From: DTU072 sp050309775
GTDB lineage: Bacteria; Bacillota; Clostridia; Christensenellales; DTU072
Assembly (NCBI GenBank): GCA_050309775.1
Contig: JBNRMV010000009.1
Location: 1 to 56,397 of the forward strand
Direction of reading: 5' to 3'
DNA length: 56,397 nucleotides
Below the pieces are notes generated by a model, which searched no databases, was not told the origin of the DNA, and saw nothing but the letters and a program-made list of their open reading frames with translations. Positions within the stretch are counted from its first letter, which is position 1; each line of letters begins with the position of its first letter. Shown here in pieces: positions 50,636 through 56,397 of this stretch. The translations under genes were made by a program, and so were the position numbers.

Positions 50636-52528
50636 TCATTCAATCCTTCCGATATAATCGACGCTGAAGTCAACATATGTCTTTTGCGCAGATGTTAGGT
50701 TTGACCAAAAGCTGCCGGCATAGGTGTATCCCGTGAGAGAGCCGCCGCTTTTTTGTCTGCCGATTATACCGCCCACATGAGGTTTAATGCTCGGGTCGGT
50801 TGAATTTACTCTTACTTCAATTCGTACTGTAGTTTTAACGAAATAAACACCCCCTGCATTATATCCTACTACGCCTCCGACATCCTTCAACAAATTAGTA
50901 TATGTGTAATAGATATACCCCTGCACATATATGTTTGGTATTTGTGAAGGAGGCAAACTAATATCGGTGCTGAGTGTAGCGCCGCTTGCATTATCTCCAA
51001 CAAGTCCGCCCACCGTACAGCTGGTATTAATATCTACATATACTCTGCTTCTGATAATAACGCTTCCGGTGTTGCTGCCGCAGACTGCGCCTACAGAGGC
51101 AATTCCGTCTATTGTCATTGTGGCGTGTAACCCTATACCATTTGTACTGTAATACGGGGTGTACAGTGTACCGCTGTTCTTTCCTATCATTCCGCCCACA
51201 TTGCTCAATAGCGTTGCAAAGTTCATCTCCACGCTTACATATTTCAGATTCTTTATTGTGCCGGAGTTGGCGTCAAAAAGTCCTCCGTCAGTTGTAGAAG
51301 TGCACCTGGCTATTTTTATATTCGTTATCTGTTTGCTGTTGCCGTCATACACTCCCTTGAAGGTAACATTGCGCGTAGTCTCTGTGTTATTAAAGTTCAG
51401 ATTGGCTGTTTGCTTGAAATACACATTTGCCGCATCCTTTGAAGATATATCATTAAAATGCGCTACGCTGCTGACCTGATAGGGGTTTGATTGAGTGCCG
51501 GCGCCAACCCAAGTAACACTAGAGAGAATGGTTGCCCGGCTTTGCACAATGCCGTACGACAGTGCCGAACCGTCGGCTGAGGCAAGCTGGACGCCCGTTA
51601 TGCTGACTTCGGCGGACTGACTCTTCCCGTCGATGCCCTCAATGTCCGCCCCGACTTCCAAAGGATACAGCTGACCGGGATTCAATGAATCAAGACTGCG
51701 CCCGTTCAAGCTGTCTATGCTCACCGTGCGGGCTTGCCCCGCATAATCGATATCATAAGTCAGCGCCGTTATTCCCGCCTGATACCGCCAGAACAAACCT
51801 CTGTTGGTGTTGTCATTATAGACGCCCTCAATGTCGATTTTGTTCTCAAAGGACGGAATTATTGTCAGGCTTTTCTCAAATATGGTATCGCCGCTCTTGG
51901 CAAAAAATGTTATACCTCTGCCGCCTACCGCACACTTATCGCCAATGACAAGCTTGCCGCCGTCGGCATCAAAAATATAATTATCGCTGCCTATAGTTTC
52001 GATTTCGGCATCCCATTGTGCACCGTTTATGGCAAACGCTATCTTGTACTCTTCGCCTCTGAACAGTTGTTCACAATCTGCCGCCAAACTGCCGTTTATG
52101 CTCCATTCAAAAGCCTCGGCTTCCTCGGAAATACATATTTCTGCAAGATACGGCATAGCGGCGGTCTTGAATCCAAACAAGTATTCCTTGCCTTTTTCCA
52201 GCTCCGCAAAATAGACTCCGTCTGCAATTTTTGCAATGACGGCATCGGTCGGCGCGGAAACTATGGCGTCGCCTGTCACGGTAAGCGCATATTGGCAGCT
52301 TACTTGAGGGCAAAATTGTATATATGTAAATTTATCTTGAGTTATTTGAACTTGCAATGGAGCATTTGTTGTCCATTGCTGCTGCGTTACTTCCGTAACA
52401 TTGTTTTCACTGGCATAGGCGGGCGCTTCAATTGCTGAATATGAAAGAACCAATGCTACAAAAAGTAACAAAGCGACTGCATACGGAATAACCGCAATTA
52501 CTTTCTTTTGAGTGTGCAATGTTTTCAT
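50636..52528 (-). CDS. Secreted GLUG-repeat protein
   Basis: 630 residues from ATG 52528 (AGGAGG upstream). A conventional signal peptide ends near APAYA (about residue 39), with no lipobox. Residues 40-370 are Ig-like beta material; from about 380 the protein has right-handed beta-helix character with at least five GLUG motifs: VGGMIGKNSG, VGAVCGSNTG, VGGLVGDNASG, VGGVVGYNAGG and VGGIIGRQKSGG. GLUG proteins are cell-surface or secreted adhesin-like proteins, often IgA protease-related. There is no visible anchor (no LPxTG, SLH or membrane helix), so it is either released or held non-covalently. Confidence 0.85.
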   Translation of the reverse strand: MKTLHTQKKVIAVIPYAVALLLFVALVLSYSAIEAPAYASENNVTEVTQQQWTTNAPLQVQITQDKFTYIQFCPQVSCQYALTVTGDAIVSAPTDAVIAKIADGVYFAELEKGKEYLFGFKTAAMPYLAEICISEEAEAFEWSINGSLAADCEQLFRGEEYKIAFAINGAQWDAEIETIGSDNYIFDADGGKLVIGDKCAVGGRGITFFAKSGDTIFEKSLTIIPSFENKIDIEGVYNDNTNRGLFWRYQAGITALTYDIDYAGQARTVSIDSLNGRSLDSLNPGQLYPLEVGADIEGIDGKSQSAEVSITGVQLASADGSALSYGIVQSRATILSSVTWVGAGTQSNPYQVSSVAHFNDISSKDAANVYFKQTANLNFNNTETTRNVTFKGVYDGNSKQITNIKIARCTSTTDGGLFDANSGTIKNLKYVSVEMNFATLLSNVGGMIGKNSGTLYTPYYSTNGIGLHATMTIDGIASVGAVCGSNTGSVIIRSRVYVDINTSCTVGGLVGDNASGATLSTDISLPPSQIPNIYVQGYIYYTYTNLLKDVGGVVGYNAGGVYFVKTTVRIEVRVNSTDPSIKPHVGGIIGRQKSGGSLTGYTYAGSFWSNLTSAQKTYVDFSVDYIGRIE

Positions 52529-52703
52529 AATAGTCCTCCTATTTAGATTATTACACCTCAATGATAATACATTTTGTTTGTTGGATTTTTGGAAGGATTG
52601 TCAAAAAATAGGAAGTTTTGACTTGTTTTGTAAAAAAAGTAATAACTTAATTTCTTTTTGAGTATATTTTTAAGTTGCCGAAGAAGTTTTTTATACACGA
52701 ACG

Positions 52704-52726
52704 AAAAAAACGCCAAAAATTGGCGT
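52704..52726 (-). terminator. Terminator of cupin gene
   Basis: Minus-strand stem ACGCCAA / TTGGCGT (52710-52716 with 52720-52726) with a 3-base loop, followed by a 7-base T-run (52704-52710), 26 bases after the stop. Confidence 0.8.
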
Positions 52727-52752
52727 CTTTTGGGTTTTTAAGCAAAATGCTC

Positions 52753-53199
52753 TTAATGCTGTTCTTCTGCGGCGTCGGCAATGGCTTTTGTTTGGTGTAT
52801 CGTACCGTGCGGATGCTGCGGCGGAGCATAAATAGAATACAGCCTGATAGGAACATTGCCCCTATTGACAAGATTATGGTAGGTTCCTGCCGGAATGAAT
52901 ACTGCATACCCATCGGTAACAGGTGCCTGATAGTTGAGTTTATCGGGAGAGTTGCCCATCATCACCAGCCCTTGTCCGGCCTCAAGCCGCAAAAACTGGT
53001 CAAGATTGGGGTGGTTTTCCAACCCGATTTCACCCCCGACAGGTATGCTCATAAGAGTCAACTGCAAATGTTCGCCCGTCCAAAATGCCGTCCTGAAGTT
53101 TTGATTCCGCAAGGTTGCCCTTTCTATATTGACTACAAACGGCTCTGGTCCGTAATCTATGTAATTGTTTCTGTTGTCTGATTGATTTCTGAATAACAT
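52753..53199 (-). CDS. Single-domain cupin protein
   Basis: 148 residues from ATG 53199; the in-frame GTG at 53208 is inside the ribosome site (AGAGGTG). The cupin motifs are visible: motif 1 GGEIGLENHPNLDQFLRLEAG (metal ligands His, Gln/Asp, cited here by ENHPNLDQF) and motif 2 FIPAGTYHNLVNRG with the last His. It resembles the small RmlC-type cupins seen beside envelope or stress genes; the catalytic or binding role is unknown. Last ordinary gene before the repeat-flanked R-M cassette. Confidence 0.88.
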   Translation of the reverse strand: MLFRNQSDNRNNYIDYGPEPFVVNIERATLRNQNFRTAFWTGEHLQLTLMSIPVGGEIGLENHPNLDQFLRLEAGQGLVMMGNSPDKLNYQAPVTDGYAVFIPAGTYHNLVNRGNVPIRLYSIYAPPQHPHGTIHQTKAIADAAEEQH

Positions 53200-53272
53200 G
53201 TTACACACCTCTGTGGTTTAATAATTCATTGTATGAAATCAATAGTTTAGATGTTAAAGCTGATACCCAATT

Positions 53273-53302
53273 TTGACATAACTCAGAGGGATTGTGTATC
53301 CT
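53273..53302 (+). promoter_or_regulatory. Possible promoter of repeat-derived RNA
   Basis: TTGACA (53273-53278), 18-base spacer, TATCCT (53297-53302). Transcription from about 53309 would cover the left 80-bp repeat and stop at the 41-base palindrome. Confidence 0.4.
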
Positions 53303-53317
53303 TATTCACCATTTCTA

Positions 53318-53397
53318 ACAGCCACACAGGGCTGTCGGCTTAACGCGTCGCGCCCTGCGGAACCGCAGACTCGTTGGTTCAATGCTGTTTGTGGGTG
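53318..53397 (+). repeat. 80-bp hairpin-rich direct repeat, left copy
   Basis: Identical by eye over 80 bases to 56318-56397, exactly 3000 bases away and in the same orientation. It contains two internal hairpins: ACAGCC-ACACAG-GGCTGT and CTGCG-GAAC-CGCAG, and a T-arm-like GTTGGTTCAA. GC-rich against AT-rich surroundings. Copies flank the restriction-modification genes. Confidence 0.9.
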
Positions 53398-53438
53398 ATA
53401 GCAAAAAAGAGTACCAAATTGGTACTCTTTTTTGCTAT
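53398..53438. terminator. 41-base near-perfect palindrome (bidirectional terminator)
   Basis: Arms of 20 bases (53398-53417 and 53419-53438) flank a single central A; each arm holds a run of six A or T next to GAGTACCAA. It begins at the very next base after the 80-bp repeat. Shape and T-runs suit transcription termination in both directions. Confidence 0.75.
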
Positions 53439-53441
53439 GTA

Positions 53442-53458
53442 TGTATGGGACTAAATCT
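53442..53458 (+). repeat. 17-bp direct repeat, left of R-M cassette
   Basis: TGTATGGGACTAAATCT matches 56077-56093 (TGTGTGGGACGAAATCT) at 15 of 17 bases. A third partial copy, TGTGTGGGAC, stands at 53474-53483. Confidence 0.6.
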
Positions 53459-53520
53459 CGTTTTTAGGGTATGTGTGTGGGACAAAAAGTACTTTTTTAA
53501 AAGTTTAATTTTATATATTA

Positions 53521-54240
53521 TTACTTGTTTGCCTTATTAACTATTGCTGATAAAATATCTCTTACCGAAACTTCATATTCATCAAATTTATCAATGTTCG
53601 TTTCTTTTAACCATAATTGACCTTCGCCAACATTTCCTCTATGTTGACCCACCGAATAATACTCATTGTTGGCAACTTCGTCGCTTGACAAAACCCAATA
53701 TCTAATTTTATCGCGCCAAACAGCAATCCAAACAAAAACATCACAGCAAACAGGTTTTATTTGTTGAAAATTCATATCAAAACCTGACGAAGAATCACTT
53801 GATAATGCTTTTATAATTAGCGAGTCGCCACTTTTTCTTTTAACCGCTCTTGATGCTTTTACTTCGATTTTTATACCATTATACCAAAAATCATATTCTC
53901 CAGAATATGTTGGGTCTAAATTTGTTGATGGCATTCTCAATTCAGGAACGACTTCATTTAAGTGTCTTTGCGCCCAAGTTTCCCCAAATGTTCTCGGCGC
54001 AGTTATTTCAAAAACATATAAATATTTATTTCTTTCCAAATACGAATTACGAATATCTAAATATTCTTGTAGCGTAATAGTTTTCGTAGCAATTAAATGG
54101 CTAATTACATACTCAAATTTATTGAAAGGATAAACAGAATACAAGTCATCTAAACGTTCATCACTTAAATCAAAAGAATTGTTTGTTAAAGTTTTCATCT
54201 CTATTATTTTGTTCTTTAATTCATTTATTAAACGTTCCAT
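53521..54240 (-). CDS. Type II-like restriction endonuclease, PD-(D/E)xK fold
   Basis: 239 residues. The catalytic core reads YSGEYDFWYNGIKIEVKAS: an Asp followed by E-V-K after about ten residues, the PD-(D/E)xK nuclease pattern (Asp in EYDFWY, Glu-Lys in IEVKAS). It overlaps the methyltransferase gene by 20 bases. Composition is AT-rich, unlike the flanking chromosome. Recognition site and subtype unknown; the C-terminal part (WIAVWRDKIRYWVLSSDEV) may hold DNA contacts. The order (MTase first, nuclease second, overlapping) suits protection before cutting after transfer. Confidence 0.82.
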   Translation of the reverse strand: MERLINELKNKIIEMKTLTNNSFDLSDERLDDLYSVYPFNKFEYVISHLIATKTITLQEYLDIRNSYLERNKYLYVFEITAPRTFGETWAQRHLNEVVPELRMPSTNLDPTYSGEYDFWYNGIKIEVKASRAVKRKSGDSLIIKALSSDSSSGFDMNFQQIKPVCCDVFVWIAVWRDKIRYWVLSSDEVANNEYYSVGQHRGNVGEGQLWLKETNIDKFDEYEVSVRDILSAIVNKANK

Positions 54241-55948
54241 TCAATTTCTCCTTAATGTGTTTCTTTTGTTCCATTGTAATTCCATAAATAGCAAATATTT
54301 CATCTTGAATTATATCCACATATTGATTGTTTCCGTCTATAACTTTTTGAACATAATCAGACAACAACAAATCTTGTTTTGCAGTTATTTTGGGGAAAGG
54401 CAATTCACATAAATTCCCCTTTAATATTTTAATTTCAGAAAAAAGCACGCTATATAAATATTGAAACATTTCCGAGTTTAAAAATGCCAAAACGGTTTTA
54501 ATTGACATGTTCGGAATATTAGGTATTAGTATATTTGCACTATTTAGAAACAACGATTTGCTATTATCATAAGCGAAAACTAATTTATTAGAAATAAATT
54601 TATAAACTAGTTTTTCGGGCGCTCTATAATATTCTTCTTTGGCGACTTGCTGAAAATTATTTCGATTATAAATTATATAATTTTGTGGCGCAGAAAGAAT
54701 ATATGGAAGTATCTCTTTACCTGTGTAGATGTGTTCACTTTCCTCGATAGGCGTTTTGAATAATTTCTTTTTGTTGTCTCCCGTAACAACACCTAGCGCC
54801 CAAATACTATCTTTTAACGTGTGTTGTTTACAGCCATCAACTTTTTTTATTATTTCTGCGTCAATATCATTTTGAAAATTAAACACTAGATTTTCAGTAG
54901 CATAAAATGACTGCCTATCTATTGCAAATAGTTTTTCGGGAGTATATACGTTGATTAAACGATTATCTTTAAGATTATATACTTCTATATCAACATAATG
55001 CGTTGTTACACCTGAAAACATACCATTATATAAAGTTATAGAATTTATTGTACCGTTGTTTAATATAAACGAACGAATATCTTTGTGAACTTTAACATTG
55101 AGCACAGATTCAGGAAGTAAAAATCTTATCTGCCCATTTTCTTTCAAGTATTTATAAGCATTTACAAAAAAATACGAAAACGATTCTTTTGAAGTAATTT
55201 CAGGAATAAATTCTATATTATCACAATTCGCACCCCACGGTGGATTGGTAATTATATAATCAAATTTAATATTAAGGTGCGATAAAAACTCATTGTTATT
55301 ATCAATAAAATTTAGACAATAAATTTGGGGAACAAAAGCGAATGTCTTATATTTTAATAATAAATTTATTTTACAAATAAAAACAGCGATTTCATCATTG
55401 TCAAACCCAAAAATTTGATTAGGCGTTGCATTAAGTTCTAATAAAAACGAACCACTACCACAACACGGGTCTAATAACGTTTCGTTATTATCAAACGATA
55501 ACGAACAGGTCATATTACGAACAACATTATGTGGGGTGTAATATGAGCCTATTTTGTTTTTTTCACCCTCCATTAAAATACTTTGATAAATCAATCCAAG
55601 AAAATCCCTTTCATCATAGGGAATTGAAAATTGATATAAATCTTGATTTATTGTATAATGATAATCATTTATAATATTTTGAACATGCGGTAAATCGTAT
55701 ATGCCTGCAAAATTCAACTGTTTAATCGCAAGTGTATATATAACTGAAAAGGTATCTAGATTATTTTCCTTGATAAAAGTTAATATTTCACTTACAATAG
55801 AAAGGTTATTATTGTTTGAAAAATATTCTGTAGGTAGAATTATTTTTTTTGATAAACGTTTATTTGCTCTGGTTGTCAGTTTTGAAGAAATATCAACATT
55901 CAATCTTGACCAATTTCTAGCCGTAGCGAGAGAAATTTCAGGTTGCAT
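54221..55948 (-). CDS. N6-adenine DNA methyltransferase, N-terminally SAM-binding, with C-terminal recognition domain
   Basis: 575 residues from ATG 55948 (GGAGGT upstream). The SAM pocket includes LLDPCCGSGSFLLEL (motif I) and the catalytic motif IV reads ITNPPWGAN (NPPW, adenine N6-specific), in the order I then IV (gamma-like). The N-terminus carries a HTH-like stretch EISLATARNWSRLNVD seen in several type II N6-MTases. The C-terminal 250 residues resemble TaqI-type target recognition domains, ending near ELPFPKITAKQ. A single-chain type II enzyme partner for the overlapping nuclease. About 30% GC, so probably acquired. Confidence 0.88.
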   Translation of the reverse strand: MQPEISLATARNWSRLNVDISSKLTTRANKRLSKKIILPTEYFSNNNNLSIVSEILTFIKENNLDTFSVIYTLAIKQLNFAGIYDLPHVQNIINDYHYTINQDLYQFSIPYDERDFLGLIYQSILMEGEKNKIGSYYTPHNVVRNMTCSLSFDNNETLLDPCCGSGSFLLELNATPNQIFGFDNDEIAVFICKINLLLKYKTFAFVPQIYCLNFIDNNNEFLSHLNIKFDYIITNPPWGANCDNIEFIPEITSKESFSYFFVNAYKYLKENGQIRFLLPESVLNVKVHKDIRSFILNNGTINSITLYNGMFSGVTTHYVDIEVYNLKDNRLINVYTPEKLFAIDRQSFYATENLVFNFQNDIDAEIIKKVDGCKQHTLKDSIWALGVVTGDNKKKLFKTPIEESEHIYTGKEILPYILSAPQNYIIYNRNNFQQVAKEEYYRAPEKLVYKFISNKLVFAYDNSKSLFLNSANILIPNIPNMSIKTVLAFLNSEMFQYLYSVLFSEIKILKGNLCELPFPKITAKQDLLLSDYVQKVIDGNNQYVDIIQDEIFAIYGITMEQKKHIKEKLNGTFNK

Positions 55949-55971
55949 AATTCTACCTCCTTTTTTATTAA

Positions 55972-55980
55972 AGTATAGCA
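55972..55980 (-). promoter_or_regulatory. Extended -10 promoter of R-M operon
   Basis: Minus strand TGCTATACT: TATACT (complement of 55972-55977) with a TG extension and no clear -35. It lies about 24 bases before the methyltransferase start. Confidence 0.55.
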
Positions 55981-56076
55981 TATTTATTCAAAAAAATCGA
56001 TCCCTTTTGCCTTCACAAACTAATTATATAGTTCAAATCCAGGTGTGGGAGAGTTTTACAATACATTGACTTAAAG

Positions 56077-56093
56077 TGTGTGGGACGAAATCT
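56077..56093 (+). repeat. 17-bp direct repeat, right of R-M cassette
   Basis: TGTGTGGGACGAAATCT, 15 of 17 identical to 53442-53458. The two copies bracket the nuclease and methyltransferase genes. Confidence 0.6.
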
Positions 56094-56122
56094 ATCGTGA
56101 GATTTTTCTAAAAAAATACATT

Positions 56123-56163
56123 AAAAAAGACCTACAAAAGCGTAAAAATGCTCTTATAGGCCT
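56123..56163 (-). terminator. Minus-strand terminator, 14-bp stem
   Basis: AGACCTACAAAAGC (56128-56141) pairs with GCTCTTATAGGCCT (56150-56163) through 14 pairs including 3 wobbles, followed on the minus strand by TTTTTT. Second of two tandem terminators behind the tRNA-like element. Confidence 0.7.
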
Positions 56164-56202
56164 TAATTTTTGCTGTGAAACGCCGATTTTAGCGCGAAAA
56201 AC

Positions 56203-56239
56203 AAAAAATATAGGTCTATAAGCAAAATACTTATAGACC
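56203..56239 (-). terminator. Minus-strand terminator, 10-bp perfect stem
   Basis: GGTCTATAAG / CTTATAGACC (56213-56222 with 56230-56239), then TATATTTTTT on the minus strand. It begins 9 bases after the tRNA-like CCA end. Confidence 0.75.
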
Positions 56240-56247
56240 CATACGAG

Positions 56248-56317
56248 TGGCTCCTCAAGTTGGACTCGAACCAACGCCCCGGTCGCAATCATAGATTGCT
56301 CCCCGCTTTGGCTACCG
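56248..56317 (-). other. tRNA-Asn-like 3' end (T-arm, acceptor strand, CCA) without a recognisable 5' half
   Basis: On the minus strand a perfect T-arm GTTGGTTCGAGTCCAAC (complement of 56259-56275) is followed by TTGAGGA, discriminator G and CCA (56248-56258), exactly as in bacterial tRNA-Asn. The matching 5' acceptor TCCTCAA and a normal D-arm/anticodon arm are not found upstream; instead a GCAATC-TAT-GATTGC hairpin and the right 80-bp repeat precede it. It may be a pseudo-tRNA, an att scar or a tRNA-like RNA. Confidence 0.5.
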
Positions 56318-56397
56318 ACAGCCACACAGGGCTGTCGGCTTAACGCGTCGCGCCCTGCGGAACCGCAGACTCGTTGGTTCAATGCTGTTTGTGGGTG
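56318..56397 (+). repeat. 80-bp hairpin-rich direct repeat, right copy
   Basis: Same 80 bases as 53318-53397. Here the first hairpin is extended to 9 bp by its left neighbour (CCGACAGCC / GGCTGTCGG). The copy ends at the window edge, consistent with an assembly break at a multicopy repeat, though that is inference. Confidence 0.9.

Larger units (their letters stand above)
53309..53438 (+). ncRNA. Candidate structured small RNA spanning left repeat
   Basis: Between a TTGACA/TATCCT promoter and a 20-bp-arm palindromic terminator lie about 130 bases with several hairpins. TCACC (53306-53310) can also pair with GGTGA (53394-53398) to close the whole element. No reading frame explains it. Direction is uncertain because the repeat is also transcribable from the minus strand. 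Confidence 0.35.

Noticed and set aside
56092..56382. 96-codon minus-strand reading frame across the right repeat
   Set aside because: It runs through two terminators, the tRNA-like T-arm and CCA and most of the 80-bp repeat. Such frames over RNA genes are common artefacts and there is no ribosome site.
1..56397. CRISPR array, rRNA genes, insertion sequences or prophage
   Set aside because: No regularly spaced repeats, rRNA sequence, transposase or phage structural genes were found in the window.

Overview
The window reads as chromosomal DNA of an anaerobic, low-to-mid GC Gram-positive-type bacterium (Clostridia-like Bacillota; exact lineage not determinable here). Support: many lipoproteins with a lipobox Cys at residue 22-24, textbook sigma-A promoters (TTGACA-N17-TATAAT style), an rpsF-ssb-rpsR operon, a hybrid cluster protein with a ferredoxin and a Crp/Fnr regulator, independent-type phosphoglycerate mutase, DUF624/LplB/LplC sugar uptake genes and a cobalamin riboswitch. 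No rRNA, CRISPR array or insertion sequence was seen.

Layout. (1) 1-12.7 kb, minus strand: a carbohydrate scavenging cluster with two small membrane proteins, a DUF624 protein, LplB/LplC permeases, a membrane-anchored solute-binding protein, a clan GH-A-like lipoprotein hydrolase, a 1602-residue multidomain lipoprotein with a sialate O-acetylesterase-like module that has lost its serine, and a cut-off MBG-type lipoprotein. (2) 12.7-15.8 kb: two convergent sugar-importer ATPases, one with a degenerate signature motif and one with a long C-terminal extension. (3) 15.9-23.5 kb: phosphohexomutase, archaeal-type AspRS, SerRS, two membrane proteins and a GPH sugar symporter. (4) 23.5-26.7 kb: an LRR lipoprotein, the rpsF-ssb-rpsR operon and a flavodoxin. 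(5) 26.8-36.9 kb: an acidic-tailed membrane protein, a thioredoxin-like protein and CcdA, a GH38-like enzyme, an MFS exporter, a lipid kinase, a DUF5058 membrane pair and a small protein whose ribosome site lies inside a terminator. (6) 36.8-39.3 kb: a compact ferredoxin/ASKHA (corrinoid-activator-like) protein divergent from a B12-riboswitch-controlled lipoprotein plus ECF S component. (7) 39.3-53.2 kb: a lipoprotein, a short AlaRS, ApgM, the Hcp/ferredoxin/Crp module, a serine beta-lactamase-like hydrolase, MscL, an LRR lipoprotein, a GLUG-repeat secreted protein and a cupin. (8) 53.3-56.4 kb: an AT-rich restriction-modification pair between two copies of an 80-bp hairpin-rich repeat placed exactly 3000 bp apart; a tRNA-Asn-like 3' end followed by terminators sits beside the right copy, which runs to the window edge.

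The most unusual items are the flanking structured repeat and tRNA-like element around the R-M cassette, the degenerate corrinoid-activator homologue beside a B12-uptake operon, the pseudo-esterase lipoprotein, the asymmetric ATPase pair, the terminator-embedded ribosome binding site, and candidate leaderless genes. All functions are read from sequence motifs by eye; no database search was run.
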